64,000 nucleotides of DNA, from NCBI RefSeq assembly GCF_009617755.1, contig NZ_BGZH01000001.1, positions 1,364,001 to 1,428,000 of the forward strand, given 5' to 3'. Source of the stretch: Marinobacter salsuginis (lineage in GTDB: Bacteria > Pseudomonadota > Gammaproteobacteria > Pseudomonadales > Oleiphilaceae). The notes beneath the pieces were generated by a model, which did no database searches, had not been told where the DNA came from, and saw only the letters and a list, made by a program, of their open reading frames with translations. Both the position numbers and the translations under genes were made by a program. Numbering within the stretch: position 1 is the stretch's first letter; every line of letters starts with the position of its first letter. Positions 47,678 through 57,670 of the stretch are shown one piece after another.

Positions 47678-49464
47678 TGGATGCCCGAATCGTATTCCAG
47701 GGTGGCATCCAGGGTCAGTTCCACGTCTCCCTCACTGGCGCCGGTGCCTGCGCGGGTGATGGTCATCGCGCCCTCTGCGCCCAGGGCCAGGGTGCGCACA
47801 TCGCCAAGCTGGCTTTCGTCCACCTCGAACAGCAGAGCGTTGGTGGCAAAGCCGTGGAACTGATGGGTACCGGGCACGTAATCGGATGCCTCGATAAACA
47901 GTTGCAGGACATAGGGCGTGAAATTGTCGTTAACATCCGCGCCAATCAGCAGAAGGCTTATGACGGCCGGCTTCGACTCTCGATCGACCGAGTACACCAG
48001 GCTGTCCACCTCAAAGGCAGCAAAAGTCAGGCTCGCATTCACCGACTGACCACCCGGCAGCGTAAAGCGGAAGGCTCCCGTGTCGGCACCGCCCTCGGAC
48101 TTGATGCTGCCGGTCAGGCTGGTTGTCGCCGGGGCACCGCAGTCAGGCTTTGTATCCGAAAGCCGGTAGACTTCCCCGGTGGGCGTTTCTTCGGCGATGG
48201 CCTGTTCAATGACGGCCCTGCGCGCTGGCCGGTAGTCGCCATCGCCGGCCTCACCGCGGCCGCTGATGAAGGTTTTCAGGCTGGCTGCCGCGTCCGCGGT
48301 GGTTCCCGTAAGTTCGCGAATCCGCGCCACTTCCGCCAATAACGCGGTTTCGTCCCACTGGGTGGCCAGCAGGTCTTGGAGCTCGGCCTCATAGCGCGCC
48401 CGGTACTCGGGGATATTGAACAGCCGGTCCGCCAGCGAGAAATTGCGATAGAGCACCCCCGTCAGGGGCTTGAGGGGGTGCGCGCCACGGAATGCCGTAT
48501 CGGCACCCCAAGGAATAAAATGGAACAGGCCGTCTCCGGGGTCCCGGTAGATGTGGAAGTTGTTGGCGTTGCCCGTGGCGGAATCCCAGGCGCCCAACAG
48601 GGTTTCCACCGCCCAGAACCGGATAAATTCATCCACATCCACCAGCTGCGGCAATACATTCACCATCTGCTCGTCGGGCAAAGCCAGAGCATCGGTAACC
48701 GCCTGCAGGTCAGTACGGTCGTTCTCTTTTTCGTTGGTTTTCTTCTCGAAACGCCGGCTCAGCCAGGTTCCGAAATCTGCCGTCTGGGCCTCGTACTGGT
48801 TGCCATCGTCGTCGCCGAATGCACGAGCCAGAAACGGCTTCTTGATGGGTTCGACATTGGTAAACACACCCAGATCCTGCCCATTCACCGACACCCTGGC
48901 GTAGTTGCATTTCGGCGCGGCGATCCCGGCCTGGCGGAACTGGTCATAGGCCAGGCACTGGCGGGCATTGGATGGGTCCTGACGGTTATTGTTCAGGGTC
49001 ATCCGGGTCATGTTCTGATAGGTGCGACCTGGCCAGAGATCGTCAAAATCCAGCTTCAGAGAGGGAATGCTGGGACTCAGGGAGCCCATGTAGCCTTTCT
49101 TGCGCACAATCACCCGGTCCATGCGGTCACCGTCGATGGTGACACTGGCGGTAAATTCCGTGTAGTCGAACTCGGGGACACATTCCCGGTCGGTGCTGGC
49201 CAGGGTGCGGGCTTCCGATTTCAGTTGGCTGAAATCGGCAGGGCTCATGGTGACCGACACGTTTATCAGCCGATCAGGATCGTAAAGTTCGGCATCGCCG
49301 CCGATATTCACGGGCTCCGCAGGTGGTTCGAAATCGGAAGGGCTCGAAACCTCGGTGTCTCCACCTCCGCCACCACAGCCGGCCAGCAGCGCCATGCCGA
49401 CAAACGCCAGTGACCAAAGCCCGTGTCCATAGCCGGTTTTCCGGCCAAACGTTGTTATTTTCAT
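47674..49464 (-). CDS. CotH-like kinase lipoprotein
   Basis: 596 residues. The signal peptide ends in LLAGC (Cys30) with a GGGGG linker, predicting a lipoprotein. The CotH kinase domain (about 60-370) shows VIVRKKGYMGSLSPSIPSLK, the MTLNNNRQDPS segment, FIRFWAVETLLGAWDSATGN and HIYRDPGDGLFHFIPWGAD with the metal-binding Asp. The C-terminal about 190 residues are a separate beta-rich domain with repeated acidic strands. Bacillus CotH phosphorylates spore-coat proteins; here an extracytoplasmic substrate is expected. First gene of the operon; a GAGGGAG ribosome site precedes the ATG. Confidence 0.86.
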   Translation of the reverse strand: MKITTFGRKTGYGHGLWSLAFVGMALLAGCGGGGGDTEVSSPSDFEPPAEPVNIGGDAELYDPDRLINVSVTMSPADFSQLKSEARTLASTDRECVPEFDYTEFTASVTIDGDRMDRVIVRKKGYMGSLSPSIPSLKLDFDDLWPGRTYQNMTRMTLNNNRQDPSNARQCLAYDQFRQAGIAAPKCNYARVSVNGQDLGVFTNVEPIKKPFLARAFGDDDGNQYEAQTADFGTWLSRRFEKKTNEKENDRTDLQAVTDALALPDEQMVNVLPQLVDVDEFIRFWAVETLLGAWDSATGNANNFHIYRDPGDGLFHFIPWGADTAFRGAHPLKPLTGVLYRNFSLADRLFNIPEYRARYEAELQDLLATQWDETALLAEVARIRELTGTTADAAASLKTFISGRGEAGDGDYRPARRAVIEQAIAEETPTGEVYRLSDTKPDCGAPATTSLTGSIKSEGGADTGAFRFTLPGGQSVNASLTFAAFEVDSLVYSVDRESKPAVISLLLIGADVNDNFTPYVLQLFIEASDYVPGTHQFHGFATNALLFEVDESQLGDVRTLALGAEGAMTITRAGTGASEGDVELTLDATLEYDSGIQ

Positions 49465-49469
49465 CTGTT

Positions 49470-49521
49470 ACTCCCTCAGATGTTCTGAAACCTGCCGGTG
49501 TCGAAAACCGGTTGAGGGAGT
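49470..49521 (-). repeat. Inverted repeat in the cotH leader that includes the ribosome site
   Basis: ACTCCCTCA (49470-49478) and TGAGGGAGT (49513-49521) are perfect 9-bp arms, with an inner CCGGT/ACCGG stem between them. On the cotH-sense strand the second arm contains GAGGGAG, the cotH Shine-Dalgarno. If transcribed in full, the stem would occlude the ribosome site; but the upstream arm may lie at or before the start site inferred from the -10-like AATACT. Confidence 0.55.
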
Positions 49522-49546
49522 ATTTCGCGAAGGGGTTTGGGCTGTA

Positions 49547-49563
49547 TGTAAGAACGTCTTACA
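49547..49563. promoter_or_regulatory. 17-bp palindrome upstream of cotH (LuxR-type site?)
   Basis: TGTAAGA-ACG-TCTTACA, perfect 7-bp arms with a 3-bp centre, the same pattern as at 41701-41717. On the cotH strand it is centred about 42 bp from a start site inferred from AATACT (49519-49524). It also closely resembles the GacA consensus but is one base shorter. Confidence 0.65.
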
Positions 49564-49570
49564 GGAGCTG

Positions 49571-51337
49571 TCAGGCCGGGGCAGACGTCAGCAGGCTGGT
49601 CATCAGTGCCCTGAGCCGGTTCGGCTTCACCGGCTTGTTCAGGATCGGCAGGTACTGGGCGCGCAGTATCTTGCGGGTGTCGTCGCTGCGATCTGCGGTG
49701 ATGATGGCGGCAGGAATATCCTTGCCAAGGAGGCGACGAACACCGTGCACGGCATCGTAGCCGGTTCGCTCATTGTTCAGGTGGTAATCCGCGAGAATGA
49801 TCGCGGGAATCCGCTCGGTTTGCTCGAGAGTCTCTAAAGCTTCGGCCTTGCTGGCGGCCGTCAGTACCTCACAGCCCCACCGCTCAAGCAGCAACTGCAT
49901 GCTTTCCAGCACCGCCGGCTCGTTATCGATGACCAGCACCGGCACGCCGTCAAATCCATCGGCGAAATTGATCAGCGAATCGGCGCGAGCCAGATCCGGG
50001 CTGGCCTGGGCGGGTTCCAGTGGCAGGGTCAGTACGAACCGGGAACCACGACCGGGCCGTGAGGCCACATCGATATCGTACCCCAGTACTCGGACCATCC
50101 GTTCCACGATGGCCAGACCAAGACCGACACCCTGACGGCCGCCGGTGCCCTGTGGCAACAGCTGGTGAAACTCGGTGAAAATATCCCGAAGCTTGTCTTC
50201 CTCGATTCCAACACCGGTGTCCCAAACTTCAATCCGAAGACGGTCGCCCCGGGATCTCAAAGCCATGACAACCCCACCCTTGCGGGTGTAGCGGAAGGCA
50301 TTGCTGAGCAGGTTACGGAGGATACGGGTCAGCATGCGCTGATCCGTTCGTACCGTCGCAGGGATCGTGCGCACCCGGAAGCCGAGGCCGGAATTGGCGG
50401 CAACAGCCTCGAACTCCTCCCCGAGGGATCTGGCCAGGGCGGCGACATCGGTGTACACCAGGTCCGGCTTCATCGCCTGTTGGTCAAGCTTGGAAATATC
50501 GAGCAGGTCTGCAAGCAGGTCTTCCGCGCCCTCCAGAGCCCGATGCACCTGGTGAACCATTCGGGTTTCCTGGTCCGGAAGCGCACTCTCCTGCAGCGCG
50601 GAGATCATCAGCCGGGCGGCGTTCAGGGGCTGGAGCAGGTCATGGCTGGCCGCGGCAAGGTACTTGTCCTTGCTGCGGTTGGCCTCTTTTGCCGCCTCCA
50701 TGGCAACAAAGAGCTCGCGCTCAACCTTCTCGCGCTCCTCAATCTGGTAACGAAGACCCACGTTGGCATTCTGCAGCTCTTCAGTCCGCTCTTCGACGCG
50801 CCGCTCCAGGGTGGCGTTCAATTGCTCCAGTTTCTGCCGGGCCAACACTCGCTCCGTGATGTCCGCGACGAAAGCTTCCACCACTTCCGGACCAAGATCC
50901 GGGCGCCTCAACAGGGTGACCGCAACGTGGACCGGTGTGCGATCAGCACGCTGGAAGCGGGTTTCCCGGGCACTCAGGCTGCCCTCATCGAGGAGCTCCT
51001 GACGTATCGCATCGAACTCACTGGAACTGCAGAACAACTGTTCACGAAGCCGGATGACTTTCTCAGTTAACGCCTCGGGGCTGTCATAACCGCAGATTCT
51101 GGCCATGGCTGGATTACAGGCCAGAAATCCGCCTCGCAGGTTGGCCTGGAAGATTCCGTGCAGGGCATTCTCGAACAACCACTTGTAGCGGTTACGTTCC
51201 TGCTCCAGCTCGTCAATGCGTTCCTGCAGAGCGGGGTAATAGTTCTTACGGACAGACTGGCTGCCCAGCCCCAGAAGATCGCCAATTCCGTAGCCGCTGT
51301 CGTTTTCGCCGTCCTTGATGTCAGAGGGCTTCTTCAT
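49571..51337 (-). CDS. ercS: Hybrid sensor histidine kinase, ErcS-like
   Basis: 588 residues, cytoplasmic, no membrane segment. An N-terminal coiled coil (about 35-55) leads to a PAS domain (about 52-160, IFQANLRGGFLACNPAMARICGY), a second coiled coil (165-215), HisKA with His232 in SHDLLQPLNA, HATPase (VWDTGVGIEE, GVGLGLAIVERM) and a C-terminal receiver (LADYHLNNERTGYD). Architecture and position after ercA match P. aeruginosa PA1992, part of the regulatory network for quinoprotein ethanol oxidation. I chose ATG 51337 with CCAGG eight bases upstream, overlapping the ercA stop by 17 bp. Confidence 0.85.
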   Translation of the reverse strand: MKKPSDIKDGENDSGYGIGDLLGLGSQSVRKNYYPALQERIDELEQERNRYKWLFENALHGIFQANLRGGFLACNPAMARICGYDSPEALTEKVIRLREQLFCSSSEFDAIRQELLDEGSLSARETRFQRADRTPVHVAVTLLRRPDLGPEVVEAFVADITERVLARQKLEQLNATLERRVEERTEELQNANVGLRYQIEEREKVERELFVAMEAAKEANRSKDKYLAAASHDLLQPLNAARLMISALQESALPDQETRMVHQVHRALEGAEDLLADLLDISKLDQQAMKPDLVYTDVAALARSLGEEFEAVAANSGLGFRVRTIPATVRTDQRMLTRILRNLLSNAFRYTRKGGVVMALRSRGDRLRIEVWDTGVGIEEDKLRDIFTEFHQLLPQGTGGRQGVGLGLAIVERMVRVLGYDIDVASRPGRGSRFVLTLPLEPAQASPDLARADSLINFADGFDGVPVLVIDNEPAVLESMQLLLERWGCEVLTAASKAEALETLEQTERIPAIILADYHLNNERTGYDAVHGVRRLLGKDIPAAIITADRSDDTRKILRAQYLPILNKPVKPNRLRALMTSLLTSAPA

Positions 51338-52484
51338 AGACAACCTGGACATCCCGCAGCGATGACTTACGGGGGTTGGTGAGAATACAGGGGTCCTGCA
51401 GGGCAAATCCGGACAAATGCGGTATGTCGGATACCGAAACACCAAGCTGGGCCAGCCGTGCTTCAAGTCCAACCCGACGTTTGAGTTCCACAATGCGGTT
51501 CATTAGTCGCTTCTTGATTTCCGGTTTGGCCATACCACGGGTATCAATATCCATAGCCTCTGCGACCCGCCGGAAACGGTCCTCGGCAGACTGGAAGTTG
51601 TAAGCCACCACGTGCTCCAGGAGCAGCGCGTTACACAGGCCATGGGGCAAATCCAGGAACCCGCCCAGGCTGTGGGACATGGCGTGTACCGCCCCTAGAA
51701 TGGCATTGGAAAACGCCAGCCCCGCCTGCATCGAAGCCAGCATGATCTGTTCCCGGAGGTAAGGATCTGCGGTGTTCTCCACCAGCAGTTCCAGATTCCG
51801 ATTGATCAGGCGAATGGCCTCCAGAGCATGGGTATCGGTCAGCGGGCCACTGCCTGTGGACACATAGGCCTCAATGGCATGCACCAGCGCATCAACGCCG
51901 GTGCAGGCGGTGAGGTAGGCATCCATGGTCTCGGTGACTTCCGGGTCGATCAGGGAAACATCCGGCACCACGGCCTTGCTGATGATCGAGAATTTGAACC
52001 GGCGGTTGGGGTCCGAAATGATCGCGAACTGGGACACATCCGCCGAGGTGCCCGCCGTGGTGGGAATCAGGATCAGCGGCGGCGACGGATTGGTTATGGT
52101 GTCGACGCCCTCGAATTCCAGGATACTGCGGCCATGGGTGGCCACGATACCGATCCCCTTGGCGCAGTCCATGGGGCTGCCGCCACCGATGGCGACAATG
52201 ACATCACATTCACTGGATCTGTAGAGTTCGGCCCCGGTCATCACCTCCTCCACCTTGGGATTGGGTGAAACACCGGTGTAAACGGTCGAGCGGATATTTG
52301 CATCCGTCAGCAGAGTCACTATCTCGTCAACCCACCCGGCGGCAGCCACACCAGGATCGGACACCAGGAATACGTGTCTGGCACCGAAATTACTGGCGAA
52401 ATTTGCCACGGACTTTCGGGAGCCGGCACCGAACACAATTTCCGGTGACACAAACTTTCGCAAGGAAGAGATATCGTGACTCAT
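51321..52484 (-). CDS. ercA: Iron-containing alcohol dehydrogenase family protein, ErcA-like
   Basis: 387 residues of the group III dehydrogenases. The N-terminal NAD-binding half has AIGGGSPMDCAKGIGIVAT and the ITNPSPPLILIPTTAGTSADVSQ stretch; the iron-binding half has VHAMSHSLGGFLDLPHG, the HxxxH-type His cluster. In P. aeruginosa PA1991 (ercA) is needed for the ethanol-oxidation response and is thought regulatory rather than a bulk alcohol dehydrogenase; the identical neighbourhood (pqqH upstream, ercS downstream) supports that reading here. Confidence 0.87.
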   Translation of the reverse strand: MSHDISSLRKFVSPEIVFGAGSRKSVANFASNFGARHVFLVSDPGVAAAGWVDEIVTLLTDANIRSTVYTGVSPNPKVEEVMTGAELYRSSECDVIVAIGGGSPMDCAKGIGIVATHGRSILEFEGVDTITNPSPPLILIPTTAGTSADVSQFAIISDPNRRFKFSIISKAVVPDVSLIDPEVTETMDAYLTACTGVDALVHAIEAYVSTGSGPLTDTHALEAIRLINRNLELLVENTADPYLREQIMLASMQAGLAFSNAILGAVHAMSHSLGGFLDLPHGLCNALLLEHVVAYNFQSAEDRFRRVAEAMDIDTRGMAKPEIKKRLMNRIVELKRRVGLEARLAQLGVSVSDIPHLSGFALQDPCILTNPRKSSLRDVQVVYEEAL

Positions 52485-52528
52485 CAGACTGCACCCGACC
52501 GCTTATTTTTATAGGAATAGCCGAGAGT

Positions 52529-54469
52529 TTAACTCAAGTTTTCCGCCTGATCATTGGCCTTTTGGCTATGCTTTCGGTAGAAGCTGAACATCCATTCGAG
52601 CATACCGGCCTGGTTGCCCTGGCGCCGGAAACCGTGCCCTTCATCTTCGAACCAGTGCAGCTCCGGCTGCCGGCCCGCGGCTTTCATGGCTTCTAACATG
52701 GCCCGGGTCTGTTCCGGCACCACCACCTTGTCCTGCCCGCCCTGGAAAAAGATCATGGGCGCGGTGATACGCTCGGCGTGAAACAAGGGCGTTCTATCCC
52801 GCCAACGTTCAGGGTATTCGTCTGGCGAGCCCAGTAGCCAATCCAGGTAACCGGACTCGAAGCGATGGGTCATGGCCCGTAAACGCATGGGATCCGTGAC
52901 ACCGAACATGCTGGCGCCGGCGGTGAAACGCCGGCTCCGTATCATCGCCATCAGGGCCGTGTAACCGCCGGAGCTGCGCCCCTGGATAAACACCCTCTGG
53001 CCGACCGCCAGGCCAAAAGAGGCCAGGTGATCCGCTGCGCGCTCCATGTCCTCGACGTCCACTTCGCCCCATCGGCCTTCCAGAGCCATGCGGAAAGCCC
53101 GACCGAACCCGCTGCTGCCACGGTAGTTGATTTCGGCCACTGCGAAACCCCGCTGGCACCAGTATTGAACCTGGGGATTGAACACCGGGTAGGCCGCCGA
53201 CGTCGGGCCGCCATGGGCGATCAGAATCAGTGGCGGGAGGTCCGCGGAAGCGAGTCTCGGGGTGTAGAAAAACCCGTGGATGGAGCTTTCACCCGGCTTC
53301 AGTGCCGGAACCTCGATATCCAAAGGCAGAGCAGCACGGGCACCTGCCATGGCCTCTTCGCCTCCGGCAATGGTTCGAACCTGCCCGGTCTTTGCATCAA
53401 TCATCAGAACCGCATCCAGACGGCTGGCAGCTCGTCCGATGCAATAGAGTTGTCCGCCAGCCGACTGCAGGCAGCGAAAGTCACCAAAGTCCCGGGCAAC
53501 CCGGATTTCTTCACCGGTATCGCCGGAGCTCAACCAGAGCTCGCCGGTGCCATTGCAGTAGCGGACTCTCGCCCAACCACCCTCGCCTATCGGGCAATGG
53601 TGGGATTCGCCCAGTTGCCAGGGTGCGTTGGCGTGATCCCGCGCCGGCGCAGCGATAGTCTTCCAACCGCCCTCGCCCGAGGTCTCGATACGCCAGGGTT
53701 GCCACCAGCCTTCATGATCAGACAGGGCCCACAGCTCATCATCGAATATTGGCTGCTGAACAGAACCTTCGGTGGGCGTCGGCCAGTCCCGGCACTGGTG
53801 CAGAAGACCGTCACTGCCAATTTTTGCTGTCCAGAGCCGGGTGCGCACCCAGGGCATATCGGGGAGCTGCCAGCTCGTCCAGGCTATCTCTCGCCCATCG
53901 GCAGAAACCGCCGGTGCGCTATAAAAGTCCTGACCCGAGTGAAGCACCGTTCGTTCACCGGCCATGGAAACAGCCACCAGTTGCTGCTGGCCATCGGCCT
54001 CCCGCACGGCGAGAACCCGTTCCCGGGATTCGTCGGCCACCAGACCGCCATAGGCCGCGTCCGGGTCATCGGTCAGGCTGATGCATTGGTCTCCGGTGTG
54101 GTTGATGAACCGTATCTGCTGGTCCTCACCCACAACGAAAACACCTTTGTCTGACGCTGCGACGGCGCCGCCGCCGTAGCCATTTACACGGCTGCGAATT
54201 GCAAGATGATCGGGCCCAAGACGGACCGGGCCATGATCAGAGAGATGCCAGAGCGTGTTGCAGCCCCTCGACGGGTCGGTCTGCAACCAGAACAGACCGG
54301 CCGAAGACACGGTCAATTCCCCACGCTGGATATGCATTGCGCAGGCCTCGTAGGCACTCATCACTGATTTGTTATGAGCAAGGCCTGCAAAAGTAGAAGC
54401 TGAAATAGAGCTTTCCAGCCCGGCCAGGGAACCTTCAGCCCCGGAAGAATAACCGTGAATTGTCCGCAT
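52529..54469 (-). CDS. pqqH: S9-family peptidase of the PQQ locus (PqqH-like)
   Basis: 646 residues. The N-terminal beta-propeller (about 40-370) precedes an alpha/beta-hydrolase domain with nucleophile Ser in [11 protein letters not shown], Asp in [11 protein letters not shown] and His in EDEGHGFR, a prolyl-oligopeptidase/acylaminoacyl-peptidase arrangement. Its place after pqqE matches PA1990 (pqqH). It might help trim the PqqA-derived peptide; no pqqF protease is in the window. The first ATG (54469) overlaps pqqE by 35 bp; [11 protein letters not shown] near residue 20 belongs to the family N-terminus, which favours this early start although the ribosome site is weak. Confidence 0.85.
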   Translation of the reverse strand: MRTIHGYSSGAEGSLAGLESSISASTFAGLAHNKSVMSAYEACAMHIQRGELTVSSAGLFWLQTDPSRGCNTLWHLSDHGPVRLGPDHLAIRSRVNGYGGGAVAASDKGVFVVGEDQQIRFINHTGDQCISLTDDPDAAYGGLVADESRERVLAVREADGQQQLVAVSMAGERTVLHSGQDFYSAPAVSADGREIAWTSWQLPDMPWVRTRLWTAKIGSDGLLHQCRDWPTPTEGSVQQPIFDDELWALSDHEGWWQPWRIETSGEGGWKTIAAPARDHANAPWQLGESHHCPIGEGGWARVRYCNGTGELWLSSGDTGEEIRVARDFGDFRCLQSAGGQLYCIGRAASRLDAVLMIDAKTGQVRTIAGGEEAMAGARAALPLDIEVPALKPGESSIHGFFYTPRLASADLPPLILIAHGGPTSAAYPVFNPQVQYWCQRGFAVAEINYRGSSGFGRAFRMALEGRWGEVDVEDMERAADHLASFGLAVGQRVFIQGRSSGGYTALMAMIRSRRFTAGASMFGVTDPMRLRAMTHRFESGYLDWLLGSPDEYPERWRDRTPLFHAERITAPMIFFQGGQDKVVVPEQTRAMLEAMKAAGRQPELHWFEDEGHGFRRQGNQAGMLEWMFSFYRKHSQKANDQAENLS

Positions 54470-55592
54470 TTCGGTAAACCAGTCCAGTCAGGCCGGCCGT
54501 GGCGTGATCCGCAGCTTTCCTGGCTGCCAGTATTCGATCATGATACGACGATTTGTTGCATACTGGATCTGCATTATCCGCATTACCGGTCAAAAGATAG
54601 GCCTGGCAGCGACAGCCGCCGAAGTCTTTTTCCTTCTCATCGCAGGAACGACAGGGCTCCGGCATCCAGCTGTCGCCGCGGTAATGGTTGAATCCCGGGC
54701 TGTCGTACCAGATGCCCTGAAGATCCATGTCCCGGACATTGGGGAAATCGATGGGCAGAAGCCGTGCGCTGTGGCATGGCAATGCTGTGCCATCCGGCGC
54801 CACGGTCAGGAACAGGTTGCCCCAGCCGTTCATGCAGGCTTTCGGCCGCTCCTCGTAATAGTCGGGAGTCACAAAGATCAGCTTCATGGCGGAGCCAGAT
54901 TCCTGAAGCCGCTGCCGGTACTGGTTCACTTCCAGTTCCGCCTGCACCAGCCGGGCTTTCGAGGGCATCAACCCTTCCCGGTTTTCAAACGCCCAGCCGT
55001 AATACTGGCAGGTGGCCAGCTCCACGTAGTCCGCACCCAGACGCTCGCAGAGGGACATGATGTCGTTCATCTGGTGGATGTTGTGCCGGTGGATCACGAA
55101 GTTGAGCACCATCGGGTAGCCCGCTTCCTTCACTGCCCGGGCCATGGCCAGCTTCTGGTCAAAGGCCTTACGGGAGCCAGCCACGGCATTGTTCAGCTCC
55201 GGATCCGAAGCCTGGAAACTGACCTGGATATGGTCCAATCCGGCCTCGGCAAAAGCATCCACCTTGGCCTCCGTCAGGCCCAACCCTGAGGTAATGAGGT
55301 TGGTGTAATACCCCAGGTTCCGCGCTTCGGCGATCAGCTCCACCAGATCCTGCCTTACCAGGGGTTCGCCCCCGGAGAAGCCCAGCTGCGCCGCGCCCAT
55401 TTTCCGTCCCTGTCGAAGCACACTTACCCACTCCTCGGTGGTCAGTTCCCGTTCAGTCTGGGCAAAATCCAGCGGGTTGGAGCAATAGGGGCATTGCAGC
55501 GGGCAGCGGTAGGTCAGTTCTGCCAGCAGCCACAGAGGCGGCCCGGCATCATGCGGGTTATTGGGTTGATTGTGCGCGTGGGAGCAGCTCAT
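54435..55592 (-). CDS. pqqE: PQQ biosynthesis radical SAM protein PqqE
   Basis: 385 residues. Crosslinks the Glu and Tyr side chains of PqqA bound to PqqD. The radical-SAM cluster motif is CPLQCPYC (Cys30, 34, 37), with the SAM-binding [10 protein letters not shown]. The C-terminal SPASM domain binds further Fe-S clusters through [17 protein letters not shown] and [19 protein letters not shown]. The ATG overlaps the pqqD stop (ATGA). Confidence 0.97.
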   Translation of the reverse strand: MSCSHAHNQPNNPHDAGPPLWLLAELTYRCPLQCPYCSNPLDFAQTERELTTEEWVSVLRQGRKMGAAQLGFSGGEPLVRQDLVELIAEARNLGYYTNLITSGLGLTEAKVDAFAEAGLDHIQVSFQASDPELNNAVAGSRKAFDQKLAMARAVKEAGYPMVLNFVIHRHNIHQMNDIMSLCERLGADYVELATCQYYGWAFENREGLMPSKARLVQAELEVNQYRQRLQESGSAMKLIFVTPDYYEERPKACMNGWGNLFLTVAPDGTALPCHSARLLPIDFPNVRDMDLQGIWYDSPGFNHYRGDSWMPEPCRSCDEKEKDFGGCRCQAYLLTGNADNADPVCNKSSYHDRILAARKAADHATAGLTGLVYRNADNSRLFFRG

Positions 55593-55852
55593 GACAGTTC
55601 AATCCAGTGTTGTTGCCGGGCGTCCTTCAAGAACTCACTCACGTCTTGGCCAAGGGGGCCCGCGTCCGGGAACTGCTGTTCGAGGCTGGCGACGATGTCG
55701 GCCACGGTACGCTGACCGTCCACCTCGTTGAGAATGGCGCCTGCACTGCCGTTGAGCTTTACCATGCCCTCGGGGTACAGCAACACATAACTTTCCTGGG
55801 CCGGCTCCCACTGGAACCGGAATCCCCGGCGAAATCTTGGTATCTCCTGCAT
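55589..55852 (-). CDS. pqqD: PQQ biosynthesis peptide chaperone PqqD
   Basis: An 87-residue RRE (RiPP recognition element) protein that binds the PqqA peptide and presents it to Pqq[36 protein letters not shown] is split as in the family: beta strands then the winged-helix [15 protein letters not shown] chose ATG 55852 ([10 protein letters not shown]), preceded by GGAGG. 11 bp after pqqC. Confidence 0.95.
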   Translation of the reverse strand: MQEIPRFRRGFRFQWEPAQESYVLLYPEGMVKLNGSAGAILNEVDGQRTVADIVASLEQQFPDAGPLGQDVSEFLKDARQQHWIELS

Positions 55853-55863
55853 ACCCACCTCCA

Positions 55864-56619
55864 TCACAGACCCCGGTGCCAGACCTGGTCGTCGGTCACG
55901 GTGTGGTATGGCGGGGTACGGTGGCCGTAGGCCATGGTCATGGCATCCAGCATGGTCCAGAGAATGTCCAGTTTGAACTGCAGGATCTCCAGGGCCCGGG
56001 TCTGCTGGGCCTCGGTGGTGAAGTGGTCCAGGGTGATGGTCAGACCATGCTCCACGTCTCGTCTGGCTTCCGACAGGCGCTTGCGGAAGTAGCTGTAGCC
56101 GCTCTCCTCAATCCAGGGATAGTGGGCAGGCCAGCTGTCCAGTCGGGACTGGTGGATTTCCGGGGCAAACAGTTCGGTCAGGGACGAACAGGCCGCCTCC
56201 TGCCAGGTCGCCCGGCGGGCGAAGTTCAGGTAGGCGTCCACCGCAAAGCGGACACCGGGCAACACGTGGCGCTGGTCAATCACTTCCTCCCGGCTCAGGC
56301 CCACCGCTTCGGCCAGGGATAGCCATGCCTCAATGCCGCCGACGTCGCCGTCGTGGCCATCGTGGTCCAGAATCCGCTGCAGCCAGAGCCGGCGCACACC
56401 AGCGTCCGGGCAGTTGGCCATGATGGCGGAGTCTTTCTGGGGAATCTTGATCTGGTAGTAGTACCGATTGGCCACCCAGCCGCGGATCTGTTCGGGCGTG
56501 CACTGCCCGCCGTACATGGCTTTATGGTACGGGTGGTGGATGTGGTAGTACTGGCCCTTGGCGCGCAGGGCCTGCTCGAAATCCGTCCGGTTCATGGCGG
56601 TGTTGGCTTTGGCGTTCAT
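55864..56619 (-). CDS. pqqC: Pyrroloquinoline-quinone synthase PqqC
   Basis: 251 residues, haem-oxygenase-like all-helical fold. Performs the final cofactor-free oxidation and ring closure. Conserved segments include [43 protein letters not shown] and DYEH-type [15 protein letters not shown]. Overlaps pqqB by 4 bp. Confidence 0.97.
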   Translation of the reverse strand: MNAKANTAMNRTDFEQALRAKGQYYHIHHPYHKAMYGGQCTPEQIRGWVANRYYYQIKIPQKDSAIMANCPDAGVRRLWLQRILDHDGHDGDVGGIEAWLSLAEAVGLSREEVIDQRHVLPGVRFAVDAYLNFARRATWQEAACSSLTELFAPEIHQSRLDSWPAHYPWIEESGYSYFRKRLSEARRDVEHGLTITLDHFTTEAQQTRALEILQFKLDILWTMLDAMTMAYGHRTPPYHTVTDDQVWHRGL

Positions 56620-57545
56620 GGCTGCCCCGACAGGTCGATGTGCATTCCGTCCCAGGACACCTCGATACCATGGCGGGTCAGCTCCGCCCGTTCCGGGGAA
56701 TCCTCATCCAGGATCGGGTTGGTGTTGTTAATGTGTATCAGGATCTTGCGGCTGGCCGGCATGGCATCGAGCACCTCGATCATGCCGCCCGGGCCGCTCT
56801 GGGCCAGATGGCCCATGGCCTGGCCGGTCTTCGTGCCCACTTCCTGGCGGATCATCTCGTCGTCGTGCCAGACGGTCCCGTCTACCAGCAGCACGTCGGC
56901 CTGGCGCATCCAGCCGAGAATACAGTCATCCGGCTCGCCCAGTCCGGGGGCGTAGAGCACAGTCTGGCCGGTACGGGTGTCTTTCAGGAACAGACCAATG
57001 TTATCGCCCGGGTGTGGGTTGTCCCGGCGCGGTGAATACGGGGGTGCGTTGCTCAGCAGCGGAATGGCGGTCAGCTCGATGGATGGTGCGCAGGGAATGG
57101 TAAAGCGCGTCTGCTCGGACGCCTCTATGCGCTGCCAGTTCAGGCCTCCGTTCCAGTGCCTGAGCATGGTGAACAGCGGAAAACCGCCGCTGAGGTCTTC
57201 ATGCACCTGTTCGGTACACCAGACGTCCATCGGCAGTCCCTCGCGCAGAGACAGCAGGCCGGTGGTGTGGTCCACCTGGCTGTCCATCAGCACAATGGCA
57301 TCAATACCGGTATCCCGCAGAGCACGGGCCGGCTGCATCGCTTCGAAGGATGCCAACTGAGCGCGAATGTCGGGGGACGCGTTAAACAGAATCCAGTGCT
57401 CGCCGTCTTCACTGACAGCAATGGAGGACTGGGTACGGGCCCGGGCGTTCAGGGTGCCCTTGCGGAAGCCGTCGCAGTTGGCGCAGTTACAGTTCCACTG
57501 GGGAAAGCCACCGCCTGCGGCGGAGCCCAGAACGTGAATAAACAT
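56616..57545 (-). CDS. pqqB: PQQ biosynthesis protein PqqB (metallo-beta-lactamase fold)
   Basis: 309 residues. Reported to hydroxylate the crosslinked Glu-Tyr intermediate. The N-terminus [19 protein letters not shown] carries a Cys cluster, and the active-site region reads [18 protein letters not shown]. Starts 53 bp after pqqA with a hairpin in that gap. Confidence 0.97.
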   Translation of the reverse strand: MFIHVLGSAAGGGFPQWNCNCANCDGFRKGTLNARARTQSSIAVSEDGEHWILFNASPDIRAQLASFEAMQPARALRDTGIDAIVLMDSQVDHTTGLLSLREGLPMDVWCTEQVHEDLSGGFPLFTMLRHWNGGLNWQRIEASEQTRFTIPCAPSIELTAIPLLSNAPPYSPRRDNPHPGDNIGLFLKDTRTGQTVLYAPGLGEPDDCILGWMRQADVLLVDGTVWHDDEMIRQEVGTKTGQAMGHLAQSGPGGMIEVLDAMPASRKILIHINNTNPILDEDSPERAELTRHGIEVSWDGMHIDLSGQP

Positions 57546-57569
57546 GGTGGGTCACTCCACAAGCAAAAC

Positions 57570-57588
57570 GGCCAGCGCAAGGCTGGCC
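57570..57588 (-). terminator. Hairpin between pqqA and pqqB
   Basis: GGCCAGC-CTTGC-GCTGGCC on the minus strand, followed by GTTTTGCTT. A leaky terminator or processing stem here would let pqqA message exceed that of the enzymes, as described for other pqq operons. Confidence 0.65.
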
Positions 57589-57598
57589 GCTTCAGCAC

Positions 57599-57670
57599 TC
57601 AGCGGTTGGCGAAGTACATGGTGACTTCGAAACCGATGCGGAGATCTTCGTAGGCTGGTTTGGTCCACAT
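57599..57670 (-). CDS. pqqA: PQQ precursor peptide PqqA
   Basis: A 23-residue peptide that supplies the carbon skeleton of PQQ. It begins [14 protein letters not shown] and contains Glu15-x3-Tyr19 (EVTMY), the pair crosslinked by PqqE, then FANR. A strong GAGGTGA precedes the ATG. First gene of pqqA-B-C-D-E. Confidence 0.95.
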   Translation of the reverse strand: MWTKPAYEDLRIGFEVTMYFANR

